Source: Mucilaginibacter_A sp050955045
GTDB taxonomy: Bacteria; Bacteroidota; Bacteroidia; Sphingobacteriales; Sphingobacteriaceae
Direction of reading: 5' to 3'
Assembly: GCA_050955045.1 (NCBI GenBank)
Contig: JBPBQV010000021.1
Location: 21,220-85,219 of the forward strand
DNA: 64,000 bases
The translations under genes and the position numbers were made by a program. The stretch's first letter is position 1. Each line of letters starts with the position of its first letter. The notes below the pieces were generated by a model. The model searched no databases, was not told the origin of the DNA, and was given only the letters and a program-made list of their open reading frames with translations. This document shows positions 52,009 through 61,275 of this stretch, in pieces.

Positions 52009-52692
52009 TTATGATTTTGGATGTACTTCTTTTAGCTTATAAAAATCAAGAATCAGTTGATCCATATTGCCATAACGGTATTTTTTATTTTTAATTTTAT
52101 CTACAATTTCCGGTTCGGCAGCCATTATTTCAGTCATTATTGGGATAAAATTATCTCGTTTCAGTTCTGTTAAAGTGCTTGGATTATCTCCATAATAATA
52201 AACAGGTTTGCCTTTGCCACCACGGCCGCCACCCAGATTAATACCCAAACCGCCGCCAACGCCGCTGCCAAAACTTCCACCGCCAATACCTAAACTTGGC
52301 GAAATCCCCGGACCAGCTCCGCCACTACCACCAGTTGTAGCATACAATTTTAAGGGTTCATCAACTAAAACTTTTACAAAATCGATGCTTTTGCCTGCCC
52401 AAGCTTCTGATCGTGGCGCATGTGCAACTGTAAAACTATCTTTTCCGGCTACAAAAGACCGAACCATTGATGCCGTTAATTTTTCTTTTTCTTCACCTTT
52501 ATCTTTTCGGAATAAAATAAAACCTTCTGAATCTTGCGGACTTCTGCCAGAAGGATTTGCTACAATTTGTCCAACAACTTTATTTCCGGCCGCATCATAA
52601 AAATAACCATCGTCCCATTGGTTTAAACCAAGTTGTGCCGAAGCGGAAAGTGCAATCGTCAAAAACAAAAAAATAAGAAATGATAAGCGCAT
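52009..52692 (-). CDS. Hypothetical secreted protein with central glycine-rich segment
   Basis: Start placed at 52692, which gives a good signal peptide (about 1-20, MRLSFLIFLFLTIALSASAQ); the frame can open 30 bases earlier. The mature protein begins LGLNQWDDGYFYDAAGNKVVGQI and has a beta-rich domain (KLTASMVRSFVAGKDSFTVAH), then a Gly/Ser/Pro-rich low-complexity stretch (about 120-165) and a helical C-terminus with MTEIMAAEPEIVDKIKNKKY. I do not recognise a named family. Similar Bacteroidota proteins are predicted periplasmic or surface proteins of unknown role. Confidence 0.65.
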   Translation of the reverse strand: MRLSFLIFLFLTIALSASAQLGLNQWDDGYFYDAAGNKVVGQIVANPSGRSPQDSEGFILFRKDKGEEKEKLTASMVRSFVAGKDSFTVAHAPRSEAWAGKSIDFVKVLVDEPLKLYATTGGSGGAGPGISPSLGIGGGSFGSGVGGGLGINLGGGRGGKGKPVYYYGDNPSTLTELKRDNFIPIMTEIMAAEPEIVDKIKNKKYRYGNMDQLILDFYKLKEVHPKS

Positions 52693-52878
52693 TGGATTCG
52701 TTTTAATTGTAAAGTTAACCATGTTTTGCTGTTTTTATTGTGATTTTTTAGGATACTTTTTTGCTGATGAGACTATCGCTTTTGTAAAACGTTTATATCA
52801 ATCTAAAAATATTAAGTAAATACAGAAATGAATAGTTGAATTGACTTTATTTTGTACCTAAAGATAATATTAAGAATA

Positions 52879-53895
52879 ATGACTGTAGATTTAAGAAGTG
52901 ATACCGTAACCAAGCCAACGCCCGGCATGTTGGATGCCATGTGGAGCGCAAAAGTGGGCGATGATGTTTACGGTGAAGATGAAACGATAAACGCGCTGGA
53001 AGCAAAAGTAGCAGCGATGTTTGGAATGGAAGCAGCCATATTTTGTCCTTCGGGAACGATGACGAACCAGATTGCGATTAAATGTTTTACGCAACCGCTG
53101 GATGAGTTAATTGCTGATCAAACGGCACACGTTTACCGTTACGAAGGCGGCGGAATTGCCTTTAATTCGGCTGTTTCTACGCGTTTATTAAATGGCGAAC
53201 GCGGCATTATAACAGCAGAGATGATTGAGCCGGAAATAAATGCCGAGAATATCCACTTTCCACATACCAGTTTGGTGGTGCTGGAAAATACCGTGAATAA
53301 AGGCGGCGGCAATTGTTATCATTTGAATCAGATTAAACCAATTGCAGAATTGTGTGCTAAAAGAAGCATTAAACTGCATTTGGATGGCGCGCGGATTTTT
53401 AATGCATTAACTTTCACTGGTGATAAAGCTTTGAATTATGGCACTTATTTCGACGGAATTTCAGTGTGTTTGTCAAAAGGTTTAGGTGCGCCGGTTGGTT
53501 CCGTTTTTCTGGCTGATCAAAAAACAATTGCTTATGCACGCCGGATCCGTAAAGTTTTGGGTGGCGGAATGCGCCAGGCTGGTTTTTTGGCCGCAGCTGG
53601 AATTTACGCTTTGGATCATCAGGTAGAACGCTTGCAGGAAGATCATCATCACGCTAAATTACTGGAAGAAACGCTGAATGAATGTAATTGGGTAACCGGC
53701 GTTTTAAAGGTAGAAACCAATTTGGTTATTTTTGATACGGTAAAAGAAGCATCATATTATCTGCCGAAATTAGCGGAGAAAGGCATCAAAGCTTCTGCAA
53801 ATGCGGTGCATCGTATTCGTTTTGTAACACATCTGGATGTTAAGCCAGATCAAATACAATATACAATTGACGTTTTAAAAAGCCTGAACGACTAA
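52879..53895 (+). CDS. ltaE: Low-specificity L-threonine aldolase (beta-eliminating lyase family)
   Basis: Cleaves threonine or allo-threonine to glycine and acetaldehyde with PLP. The start is the ATG at 52879, giving MTVDLRSDTVTKPTPGM, the exact family N-terminus; an in-frame TTG lies 27 bases upstream. Further motifs are DDVYGEDETINALE, FCPSGTMTNQIA and SVCLSKGLGAPVGS with the PLP Lys at about 200. About 338 residues, typical length. Eleven bases separate it from the aldo-keto reductase gene, so the two probably form an operon. Two motif A copies are within the coding sequence (53378, 53741). Confidence 0.93.
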   Translation: MTVDLRSDTVTKPTPGMLDAMWSAKVGDDVYGEDETINALEAKVAAMFGMEAAIFCPSGTMTNQIAIKCFTQPLDELIADQTAHVYRYEGGGIAFNSAVSTRLLNGERGIITAEMIEPEINAENIHFPHTSLVVLENTVNKGGGNCYHLNQIKPIAELCAKRSIKLHLDGARIFNALTFTGDKALNYGTYFDGISVCLSKGLGAPVGSVFLADQKTIAYARRIRKVLGGGMRQAGFLAAAGIYALDHQVERLQEDHHHAKLLEETLNECNWVTGVLKVETNLVIFDTVKEASYYLPKLAEKGIKASANAVHRIRFVTHLDVKPDQIQYTIDVLKSLND

Positions 53896-53905
53896 ACAAA
53901 AAAAG

Positions 53906-54799
53906 ATGAAATATGCAATTTTAGGAAAATCAGATTTACAGATTAGTAAAATTGGTTTTGGTTGTATGTCGCTCCGCGGAAGCGAAAAAGAGAACGAAAC
54001 GCTGATTAACAAAGCTTTGGAATTAGGCATCAATTATTTTGATACGGCTGATTTTTATGAAGACGGACAGAACGAAACTAAAATTGGAAATCTGCTAAAA
54101 TCCAATCGAAGCAACCTGATTATTGCCAGCAAAGTTGGAAACAAACACGAGCTGGATGGAAGCACCAGTTGGAATGCAAGTAAAGCTTATATTGTACAAA
54201 CGGTAGAAGAAAGTTTAAAACGTTTGCAAACGGATTACCTGGATTTGTACCAATTGCATGGCGGTATGTTGGAGGATAATATTGACGAAATTATCGAAGC
54301 TTTTGAACAATTGAAACAGCAAGGCAAGATCCGTTATTTTGGCATTTCTTCCATTCGTCCAAATGTTATCCGTGAATATGTAGCTAAATCCAATATCACC
54401 AGTGTGATGATGCAATATAGTTTACTGGATCGTCGCCCGGAAGAAACTTGCTTTGACTTGCTCGAAAAAAACCAAATCAGCGTGGTAACTCGCGGAAGTA
54501 TTGCACAAGGTTTGCTTGTCGATAAACCTGCAAAACCGTATTTAAATTATACTGAAAAAGAGGTGCTAAAAGCAGCACAAGCTATTCAGCAGGTTTCGAT
54601 TTCAGGTAGAAGTAATGCACAAACAGTTTTACAATTTGCATTGGCTCCTAAAGTTGTTAGCAGCGCTGTTGTTGGAATCAGAACAGTAGAACAATTGGAA
54701 GATGTAGTTGCAAGTTTGGATGTTGCACAACTATCCAAAAAAGAATTGGATTTGTTAAGAAATGCTATCCAACCAAATCAATATGAACAGCACCGGTAA
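53906..54799 (+). CDS. Aldo/keto reductase
   Basis: An NADPH-dependent TIM-barrel reductase of 297 residues. The catalytic tetrad is visible: Asp46 and Tyr51 in FDTADFYEDG, Lys76 in IIASKVGN and His118 in DLYQLHGGM. The cofactor-binding region near the C-terminus has the SAVVGIRTVEQL segment. Probably co-transcribed with the threonine aldolase; reduction of an aldehyde product is possible but not shown. A second, different member is at 57371-58393. Confidence 0.9.
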   Translation: MKYAILGKSDLQISKIGFGCMSLRGSEKENETLINKALELGINYFDTADFYEDGQNETKIGNLLKSNRSNLIIASKVGNKHELDGSTSWNASKAYIVQTVEESLKRLQTDYLDLYQLHGGMLEDNIDEIIEAFEQLKQQGKIRYFGISSIRPNVIREYVAKSNITSVMMQYSLLDRRPEETCFDLLEKNQISVVTRGSIAQGLLVDKPAKPYLNYTEKEVLKAAQAIQQVSISGRSNAQTVLQFALAPKVVSSAVVGIRTVEQLEDVVASLDVAQLSKKELDLLRNAIQPNQYEQHR

Positions 54800-54802
54800 A
54801 GC

Positions 54803-54822
54803 GATACTGTTTTTATCGGTAA
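54803..54822 (+). repeat. Dispersed motif B copy upstream of the DUF1338 gene
   Basis: GATACTGTTTTTATCGGTAA, four bases after the aldo-keto reductase stop; 70 bases before the next start. Confidence 0.6.
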
Positions 54823-54891
54823 TTTATTGATATTGGGTTGGTTTGCTCTTTTCCTTAATTCAAAAATACAGAAGCAATTAAAGTTATTCCG

Positions 54892-55812
54892 ATGAAATTT
54901 AATCAACAAACAACTTTAGATACTTTTTTAAACATTTTGTTTGATCGTTATCAGGCAAAAGTTCCGGCGGTTAATCAAATTACGCAGGCCTTAATAGATC
55001 ATGACGTAGTTAGCTCGCAACAGGAAATTGTAAACGATCATATCGCTTTTCGTACCTTATGCGTTCCTCATCTAGGTATTTCCTCTTTTGAGAAGATATT
55101 TTTGCACCACGGTTATCAAAAAAAGGATTATTATTTTTTTGAGGGAAAGAAGCTTAACGCTTACTGGTATGCACCACCATCAGAATCTTATCCGAGGATT
55201 TTCATTAGTGAGTTGCTTGTTGATCAGCTTTCTATGCAAGCACAAGAAATTATTCACCATTACACCAACGAAATAACAAGCGATCCTGTCGATCAATTAG
55301 ATTTAAATAGCGGAAAGGCAATTGGCGCATTCTTCCATCAATCTTTATGGACTTTACCAACGAAGCAGGATTATCTAACATTGCTAAACGAAAGCGAATA
55401 CGCAGCTTGGGTTGTCTACAATCGCTATTATTTAAACCATTATACTATTAGTGTTCATGCTTTGAACGATGGCTATAACACGCTTTCAGCTTTTGATGAT
55501 TTTGTGGAAGATTTAGGCATTCAGCTAAATACTTCGGGTGGAAAAATAAAAACAAGTGCCGATGAGCTGTTGCTACAAAGCAGCACCATGGCCGAAATGC
55601 AGGAAGCCAGCTTTGCAAACGGCGAAACTTTAAACATTGCAGGCAGTTATGTAGAATTTGCAGAACGCCGTGTTTTGCCAGACTTTCAAGATTTGTCTCC
55701 CAATAAAATAAAGGCTTGCCACCGCAGAGATGGATTTGAAACTACTAATGCTGATAAAATTTTCGAGAGCACTTATATTGGTCAATCGGAAATTAAAAAA
55801 TCAGATCAGTAA
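54892..55812 (+). CDS. DUF1338 / HglS-like (2-oxoadipate dioxygenase/decarboxylase-type) metalloprotein
   Basis: A 306-residue protein of the DUF1338 family. The N-terminal metal-binding element is NDHIAFRTL (His50), the second His is likely in LNHYTISVHAL (His183 or His189) and the Glu in SYVEFAERR (Glu255). These match the vicinal-oxygen-chelate metal set of HglS, which turns 2-oxoadipate into 2-hydroxyglutarate in lysine catabolism. Shorter than HglS itself (about 460 residues), so the substrate may differ. No other lysine-degradation gene is nearby. Confidence 0.78.
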   Translation: MKFNQQTTLDTFLNILFDRYQAKVPAVNQITQALIDHDVVSSQQEIVNDHIAFRTLCVPHLGISSFEKIFLHHGYQKKDYYFFEGKKLNAYWYAPPSESYPRIFISELLVDQLSMQAQEIIHHYTNEITSDPVDQLDLNSGKAIGAFFHQSLWTLPTKQDYLTLLNESEYAAWVVYNRYYLNHYTISVHALNDGYNTLSAFDDFVEDLGIQLNTSGGKIKTSADELLLQSSTMAEMQEASFANGETLNIAGSYVEFAERRVLPDFQDLSPNKIKACHRRDGFETTNADKIFESTYIGQSEIKKSDQ

Positions 55813-55851
55813 ACAATTATTGGTTTGTATCAAACCTTTAAATTGCATATT

Positions 55852-56328
55852 TTATTTTAAACTAACTTTCAAACTTGTAACAGAATCTGCAAAAAACAAA
55901 TTTAAAGTAACAGGTTTGGTTTTTGCAGGTAAATTGAAAATATTATTTGTAGAAACAGTAGTTGATTGCGGATCAGCACCCAATGAGTTGTAAAATGCGT
56001 GTGTAAGTTTGTGGTGATTATCCAGCACGAGCCGGAAGTTACTTGGGTTTACAAAAATGTATTCTCCATTTATTGGATTGTTGTTGGTAACTTCCAAATT
56101 ATAAGTAATTTTTATACTGGTATCATTTTCCGGCAGGTTTATTACATCCGCTGCTTTCAGGTTTTTGATAGCTAAAACTACTTCTTTGTTCAAACCAAAT
56201 ACTACACTATCTGGTATTACTTCAATTTGATAATGACGAAGATTATTTACTTTGTTTGCAGGTTTAATACAAGCTGACAAACAAAAAATAAGCAATAAAC
56301 CTGAACTAAATTGTTTGAAGTAACACAT
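55852..56328 (-). CDS. Hypothetical lipoprotein, 158 aa
   Basis: A lipoprotein signal peptide with lipobox CLSAC (Cys at about 20) is clear. The remaining 138 residues are beta-rich with no recognisable motif (YQIEVIPDSVVFGLNKEVVLAIKNL, VTNNNPINGEYIFVNPSNFRLVLD). It ends 40 bases from the DUF1338 gene on the other strand. Downstream of another lipoprotein gene on the same strand, so the two could be co-transcribed (50-base gap). Confidence 0.7.
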   Translation of the reverse strand: MCYFKQFSSGLLLIFCLSACIKPANKVNNLRHYQIEVIPDSVVFGLNKEVVLAIKNLKAADVINLPENDTSIKITYNLEVTNNNPINGEYIFVNPSNFRLVLDNHHKLTHAFYNSLGADPQSTTVSTNNIFNLPAKTKPVTLNLFFADSVTSLKVSLK

Positions 56329-56378
56329 GACGTGAGCAGCATCTTTTGCATTACAAAGTAGTAAAGAATAGTTAAGAG

Positions 56379-57185
56379 TTATTGATAATTACAGATCAAG
56401 CTAACATTCCCATACTTAGCAATAAAAATATTTCTTTGAATATCTGCTACCGGCCAGATTATTGAACCAGTTTGAGAAGTATAAAAATAAGAATAAGAAG
56501 AGGATAGCAGGTAAGTACCCGTTGCATCTTGTGCATAAAGCTCCAAACCATATCCCATTCCTTTATATCCAGCTAATCCTCTGTTAATTAATGCTGATAA
56601 AGCAGGAAAGTTTAAAGTTTGATTATTAGGCACATTAAAAACATAAGGCACTTTAGTCACATCAAAATCGTCGATTATAGGTGTTTGATAAATGATAGGA
56701 GTATCAAAACTTAAACCGGTAAATGTGTAATTTATATTACTTGTTGCTAATTTGACCACTGCCCAAATTTTAGCATGATTGAAATTATGATTACTAATTT
56801 CATTGCTGGTTATTCCTGTAATTGATAGTTGCTGGATAACCCGGTCTAACACTTTTACTTGCCTGCTTAAAGTAGATTTCTTACCATCTTTATTTATAGC
56901 AATTAAGGTCAAAGTGTATGTCCCAGATTTTGGATAACTTATCCCAATGTCTTTTTGTATTGATGTGCTGTCATTGCCTAAGTTCCAAGAATACGAATCC
57001 GCATCAACCGAATGATTAATAACTGGATAAGTGTCGTAAGTAGCAATAGTGATTGTCTTGCTTGTAGTATCGCCAAGTACAGCAAAAACAGCCTTTGGTG
57101 TAACTCCTAAATCTGGTTTACTTTCTTTTTTGCAAGCAGAAATATAAATAATAATGCTTAGCAATGCTACAAATGATTTTTTCAT
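56379..57185 (-). CDS. PKD-domain lipoprotein
   Basis: 268 residues. Lipobox YISAC (Cys at about 18) marks it as a lipoprotein. A PKD-like immunoglobulin fold occupies about residues 48-110: SVDADSYSWNLGNDSTSIQKDIGISYPKSGTYTLTLIAINKDG shows the SYSWNLG and GTYTLTL signatures. The C-terminal half has no known motif. PKD domains usually mediate protein or sugar contacts at the surface. Likely in a two-gene unit with the lipoprotein at 55852-56328. Confidence 0.75.
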   Translation of the reverse strand: MKKSFVALLSIIIYISACKKESKPDLGVTPKAVFAVLGDTTSKTITIATYDTYPVINHSVDADSYSWNLGNDSTSIQKDIGISYPKSGTYTLTLIAINKDGKKSTLSRQVKVLDRVIQQLSITGITSNEISNHNFNHAKIWAVVKLATSNINYTFTGLSFDTPIIYQTPIIDDFDVTKVPYVFNVPNNQTLNFPALSALINRGLAGYKGMGYGLELYAQDATGTYLLSSSYSYFYTSQTGSIIWPVADIQRNIFIAKYGNVSLICNYQ

Positions 57186-57302
57186 AAGATAATTGCAATT
57201 AATTATAACTGTAGATACTTGTGATTTAAGAAACTAAAATAGTTATAATAACTAAAATATAATTTAGTTAGCAAAAATTTTATCAAATTATTTTATCTCA
57301 AT

Positions 57303-57333
57303 AAAAAAGCCGGAACGTGAGTTCCGGCTTTTC
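57303..57333 (-). terminator. Intrinsic terminator of the aldo-keto reductase gene at 57371
   Basis: AAAAAAGCCGGAAC, loop GTGA, GTTCCGGCTTTT; works on the minus strand. Confidence 0.85.
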
Positions 57334-57351
57334 AATATTAAATACCAATTT

Positions 57352-57373
57352 TATCACTATAAAAACAGCATCA
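57352..57373 (-). repeat. Dispersed motif B copy at the end of the aldo-keto reductase gene
   Basis: ATCACTATAAAAACAGCATC partly overlaps the stop codon of the minus-strand gene. Confidence 0.55.
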
Positions 57374-58393
57374 ACCCTGAATTCGATCGCTTCCCTGGCG
57401 TTCCAACATCCAGCCCGGATATTCTTTTGAAAGCGCACTTATTTCATCAATTCGTTTCAGTTCATCTGCATTTAAAGTTAATTCGGTAGAATGCAGGTTG
57501 GATTGCAATTGTTCTACGTTTTTGGCACCGATGATCGTACTGGTTACACCCGGTTGCTGGCGTACCCAGGCCAATGCAATTTCCGCAGCTTTCACGTCGT
57601 ATTGTTTTCCGATTTCGTTTAAAACATCCACGATATCATAAGCCCTATCTTTGTTGATTGGCGGAAAATCAAAACTATCTCGGCGAGAGTTTCCTGCTTT
57701 TTCGTTTTCGCGCGTGTATTTTCCAGACAAAAAACCACCAGCCAGCGGACTCCAGGGCATAATACCAATGTTCTCTGATTTTGCTAATGGCAAAATTTCC
57801 CGTTCAATGTCTCTGCCGGAAAGCGAGTAAAAATATTGCATCCCTACAAACTTGTTCCAGCCATGTTTTTCGGCAATGCCTAAACCTTTCATCACCATCC
57901 AGGCTGGCCAGTTGCATACGGCTACATAACGTACTTTTCCGGTTAAAACGATATCGTTAAGCGAGCGCATAATTTCTTCAATCGGCGTGTATAAATCTAC
58001 TCCGTGAACATATAAAACATCGATATGATCTACTTGTAAACGTTGCAAACTTTCATCTACCGACTGGAAAATATGGTAACGCGATAAGCCAATGTTATTT
58101 TTGCCTTCGCCCATTTTGCCGCGCACTTTGGTGGCGATAACCAGATCGTTTCGGTTCAAACCTAAATCTTTAATGGATTGTCCCAATAATTTTTCGGATT
58201 GACCAAAAGAATAAACGTTTGCTGTATCAATAAAGTTGATGCCTGCATCTACCACTTGTTTTATCAAATCGTTGGCGCCACTTTGTTCAATTCCACCGAT
58301 GGCAGACCACATGCCGCCCGACCCAAAAGTCATAGCTCCGAAACATATTTCGGAAACCAATAAACCGGTATTACTTAAAAAATTATATTTCAT
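57371..58393 (-). CDS. Aldo/keto reductase (YghZ/voltage-gated K+ channel beta-like group)
   Basis: Start at 58393 (MKYNFLSNTGLLVSEICFGAMTFG); an earlier frame opening at 58426 would add eleven residues with no family match. The tetrad is Asp56 and Tyr61 in FIDTANVYSFG, Lys89 in VIATKVRG and His130 in VLYVHGVD. The NADPH-phosphate loop is STIIGAKNVEQLQ near residue 305. About 340 residues. Substrate unknown. It stands alone on the minus strand; a motif B copy lies directly upstream of its start. Confidence 0.9.
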   Translation of the reverse strand: MKYNFLSNTGLLVSEICFGAMTFGSGGMWSAIGGIEQSGANDLIKQVVDAGINFIDTANVYSFGQSEKLLGQSIKDLGLNRNDLVIATKVRGKMGEGKNNIGLSRYHIFQSVDESLQRLQVDHIDVLYVHGVDLYTPIEEIMRSLNDIVLTGKVRYVAVCNWPAWMVMKGLGIAEKHGWNKFVGMQYFYSLSGRDIEREILPLAKSENIGIMPWSPLAGGFLSGKYTRENEKAGNSRRDSFDFPPINKDRAYDIVDVLNEIGKQYDVKAAEIALAWVRQQPGVTSTIIGAKNVEQLQSNLHSTELTLNADELKRIDEISALSKEYPGWMLERQGSDRIQG

Positions 58394-58408
58394 AATGCTG
58401 TTTTTATT
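58391..58408 (+). repeat. Dispersed motif B copy overlapping the aldo-keto reductase start
   Basis: CATAATGCTGTTTTTATT: read on the minus strand this is AATAAAAACAGCATT followed by ATG, so the motif sits directly before the start codon. Confidence 0.5.
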
Positions 58409-58513
58409 GTATAGATGTTTAACCACATGTTATTCGTTTTTGTTCTGTTCCGAAGGTAAACTATCGGGGAAATTGTATAAAACCTCTGTTACAAAACGGT
58501 GTTATTGGTTACC

Positions 58514-59599
58514 ATGCAGCAACTTCGTAAACAGTTAGATAAAATAGGCCGTGATCCTGAAATTACTGCTAAAGCCGTTGGTTTAAAATATGTAACCGAT
58601 TCTTCCCCGGGTTATTTCCGCATCAAAAAAGGAAAAGGTTACCAATTTTTAGACGATAAAAACAGCATCATTAAAGATAAAACATTGCTGCAACGTTTTC
58701 AGAAAATGGTAATTCCGCCAGCTTATACTGATGTTTGGATTTGTTTGCACGAAAACGGTCATTTACAGTTTACCGGTGTAGATGCAGCAGGAAGAAAACA
58801 ATACCGTTATCACGCGGATTGGAACAAAATCCGCAATCAATCCAAATATCATCGGATGGAAGTTTTTGCCAGCCATATTCCGAAAATCAGAGAACAGATT
58901 GACCAGGATCTAGCCCGTAAAAAACTGGACAAGCAAAAAGTGCTGGCTTTGGTAGTTCGGGTGATGGAACTGACACATATCCGCATCGGCAATGATAATT
59001 ACCGCGAATTGTATGGTTCGTACGGCTTAACTACTTTGCAGGATGAACATGTTGAAATTAAAAACGGTGTAATAAAATTTGGTTTCAAAGGTAAAAAAGG
59101 TGTTTACCATGATTTAAAGCTGGAAAGTAAAAAGCTGGCTAAACTGGTAAAACAATGTCAGGATATTCCGGGCGAAGAATTGTTTCAGTATTATGATGAA
59201 GCAGGCAACCCGCAGGATATTGGCAGTGCAGACGTAAATAATTACCTGAAAGAAATTACCGGCGAAGATTTCACCGCAAAAGATTTTAGAACTTGGAGCG
59301 GAAGTGTGCACGCATTATACGCTTTTAAAGCGGCCGGCGGTTTTACAACCACAACAGAATGCAAAAAAAATATCACTAAAGTTTTGGATGAAGTTGCGTT
59401 CAATCTCGGCAACACACGCACAGTTTGCAAAAAATACTATGTGCATCCAACTTTAATCAAAAGTTATGAAGAAGGCCGAATTAATCGTTATTTAGAACAA
59501 ATTACAGAAGACAAACCGCTTTCCGTTCCGGGATTAAATCAGGCCGAAAAGGTTTTGCTGGAAATGATCGGGAAAGAGAAAATTGCGGAAGCTTTGTAA
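58514..59599 (+). CDS. DNA topoisomerase IB
   Basis: Relaxes supercoils by a transient 3'-phosphotyrosine bond; a poxvirus-type enzyme of about 361 residues. Start placed at 58514 (MQQLRKQLDK); a GTG 15 bases upstream is in frame. The core shows PPAYTDVWICLHENGHLQFTGVDAAGRKQYRYH, then RVMELTHIRIGNDNY, and catalytic Lys/Arg and His motifs in the C-terminal domain, with the active-site Tyr in CKKYYVHPTLI. A motif B copy lies inside the coding sequence at 58655. Such genes are often of horizontal origin, but nothing in base composition shows this here. Confidence 0.9.
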   Translation: MQQLRKQLDKIGRDPEITAKAVGLKYVTDSSPGYFRIKKGKGYQFLDDKNSIIKDKTLLQRFQKMVIPPAYTDVWICLHENGHLQFTGVDAAGRKQYRYHADWNKIRNQSKYHRMEVFASHIPKIREQIDQDLARKKLDKQKVLALVVRVMELTHIRIGNDNYRELYGSYGLTTLQDEHVEIKNGVIKFGFKGKKGVYHDLKLESKKLAKLVKQCQDIPGEELFQYYDEAGNPQDIGSADVNNYLKEITGEDFTAKDFRTWSGSVHALYAFKAAGGFTTTTECKKNITKVLDEVAFNLGNTRTVCKKYYVHPTLIKSYEEGRINRYLEQITEDKPLSVPGLNQAEKVLLEMIGKEKIAEAL

Positions 59600-59601
59600 A
59601 G

Positions 59602-59626
59602 TGATGCTTCTTTTATCACCTAAAAA
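59602..59626 (+). repeat. Dispersed motif A copy upstream of the MFS transporter gene
   Basis: TGATGCTTCTTTTATCACC followed by TAAAAA: the best match to the extended layout. It follows the topoisomerase stop by two bases and ends 60 bases before the next start. Confidence 0.65.
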
Positions 59627-59685
59627 CTGAAAGATTTAATGTACTTTTCATTTCCTTATCGCAAAGAAAAATACATTAAAACTCT

Positions 59686-60990
59686 ATGAATCCAACGCCA
59701 CTTACTTCTGCCTCTTTATCAACCCGAAAGCAGCTCAAAGCAATTGTTGGCGGTTCTATCGGCAATCTGGTAGAGTGGTACGATTGGTATGTGTATTCTG
59801 TGTTTTCCTTATACTTTGCCGGTACGTTCTTCCCGAAAGATAACCCGACAGCCCAGTTATTAAATACAGCCGGAATTTTTGCCATTGGTTTTTTAATGCG
59901 GCCAATCGGCGGCTGGCTGATGGGAACTTATGCAGATCGTAAAGGCCGAAAAGCTGCCTTAACTTTATCTGTATTGCTGATGAGTAGCGGCTCGTTAATG
60001 ATTACCATTGTGCCTGGTTATCAGCATATTGGTATTGCTGCACCTTTGATTTTGGTTTTGGCCCGCATGATACAAGGTTTAAGCATTGGCGGCGAATATG
60101 GCACAGCCGCAACTTACCTCAGCGAAATTGCGCCGCCCAACCGACGCGGTTTTTATTCCAGTTTTCAATATGTAACCTCAATTTTAGGGCAACTGATTGC
60201 TTTGGTTATTTTGATGCTGATGCAACGTTACTTTTTAACACCGCAACAACTGGGCGATTGGGGCTGGCGCATTCCTTTTGCGTTGGGAGCTGTACTGGCT
60301 TTATCTGCCATTTATTTGCGCCGGAGTTTACTGGAAACAACCTCTTTTACTACCGAAACAGTAACCATGCAGCGTCGCGGTTCTTTTAAAGAATTGTTAA
60401 AATACAAGCGTGAACTGCGTACCATTATTGGTTTTACCATCGGCTTAACAGTGTCGTTTTATACGTTTACAACTTACATTCAGAAGTTTTTGGTGAACAC
60501 GGCCGGGTTTTCTAAAAATGATTCTACACTAATCACTTTTATATCATTGGTTGTATTCATGATTGCGCAACCAATTGCTGGTTTGCTTGGCGATAGGATA
60601 GGCCGCAAACGCATCATGATTATTTATGGCGCGCTGGCTATCATCACTACTGTTCCAATCATGACTTTATTGGGCAACACACACCAAGCCTGGATGGCTT
60701 CTTTGCTTATCATTATTGCTTTGCTGATTTTAAGTTTAAGCACTTCTATTTCTGCAATTATTAAAGCTGAACTTTTTCCGGTTCATGTACGTTCGCTTGG
60801 AGTAAGTTTTCCTTATGCTTTGGCCGTTGCCTTGTTTGGCGGCACGGCAGAATATATTGCGTTGCTATTTAAAAACGTAGGCCACGCCAATTACTTTTAC
60901 TGGTATTTAACGGCTTGCATTGTGATATCGTTGCTCGTAAGTATCAGAATGCCTGATCCTGAAAAATATTCCAAAATGGAACAGGAGTAA
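59686..60990 (+). CDS. kgtP: MFS/MHS-family transporter, alpha-ketoglutarate permease-like
   Basis: A 434-residue, 12-helix membrane transporter. GGSIGNLVEWYDWYVYSVFSLYFAGTFFP near the N-terminus, MRPIGGWLMGTYADRKGRK (the MFS A motif) and LARMIQGLSIGGEYGTAATYLSE are the metabolite-H+ symporter signatures and match E. coli KgtP, which imports 2-oxoglutarate with a proton. Substrate assignment is by close motif likeness, not proof. It is a single-gene unit; its flanks hold motif A copies on both sides. Confidence 0.83.
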   Translation: MNPTPLTSASLSTRKQLKAIVGGSIGNLVEWYDWYVYSVFSLYFAGTFFPKDNPTAQLLNTAGIFAIGFLMRPIGGWLMGTYADRKGRKAALTLSVLLMSSGSLMITIVPGYQHIGIAAPLILVLARMIQGLSIGGEYGTAATYLSEIAPPNRRGFYSSFQYVTSILGQLIALVILMLMQRYFLTPQQLGDWGWRIPFALGAVLALSAIYLRRSLLETTSFTTETVTMQRRGSFKELLKYKRELRTIIGFTIGLTVSFYTFTTYIQKFLVNTAGFSKNDSTLITFISLVVFMIAQPIAGLLGDRIGRKRIMIIYGALAIITTVPIMTLLGNTHQAWMASLLIIIALLILSLSTSISAIIKAELFPVHVRSLGVSFPYALAVALFGGTAEYIALLFKNVGHANYFYWYLTACIVISLLVSIRMPDPEKYSKMEQE

Positions 60991-61022
60991 AGCAAGTTTT
61001 TGTTTAGGTTTCAAAAAAAATG

Positions 61023-61117
61023 AATGCTTCTTTTAGCTATTAAATTTTGTTTTGGTGAAGAATGATTTTGGGGGAAATTAATAATAACTTCAGAATTTTA
61101 GGTGATAAAGGAAGCAT
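61023..61117. repeat. Inverted pair of motif A between kgtP and ggt
   Basis: ATGCTTCTTTTAGC (61024) and, 70 bases on, GATAAAGGAAGCAT (61104-61117) face each other. No transposase-like gene lies between them. The rest of 60991-61275 (285 bases) holds only AT-rich sequence. Confidence 0.55.
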
Positions 61118-61275
61118 AGGAAAAAATCTCCAACGAAATTAAAATTGGCTCTAAGCTGAAATTTTCTATCTTCATCAAATTAATTATTGGATAAGTTTTT
61201 TATCACAAATCTTCCTCAGTCAAAACAGGAAAATAACAGGTATTCAATCATCACATCAACCCAAAACAAAATTTT

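Noticed and set aside
52208..52600. Proline-rich plus-strand frame
   Set aside because: It is the reverse complement of the Gly-rich segment of the secreted protein (glycine codons read as proline), not a gene.
58514..59599. Topoisomerase IB as part of a mobile or phage region
   Set aside because: No integrase, phage or plasmid gene nearby and no visible change of base use; it looks like a resident chromosomal gene.
61024..61117. Small insertion element bounded by inverted motif A
   Set aside because: No transposase gene, no target-site duplication visible, and copies elsewhere are mostly single.
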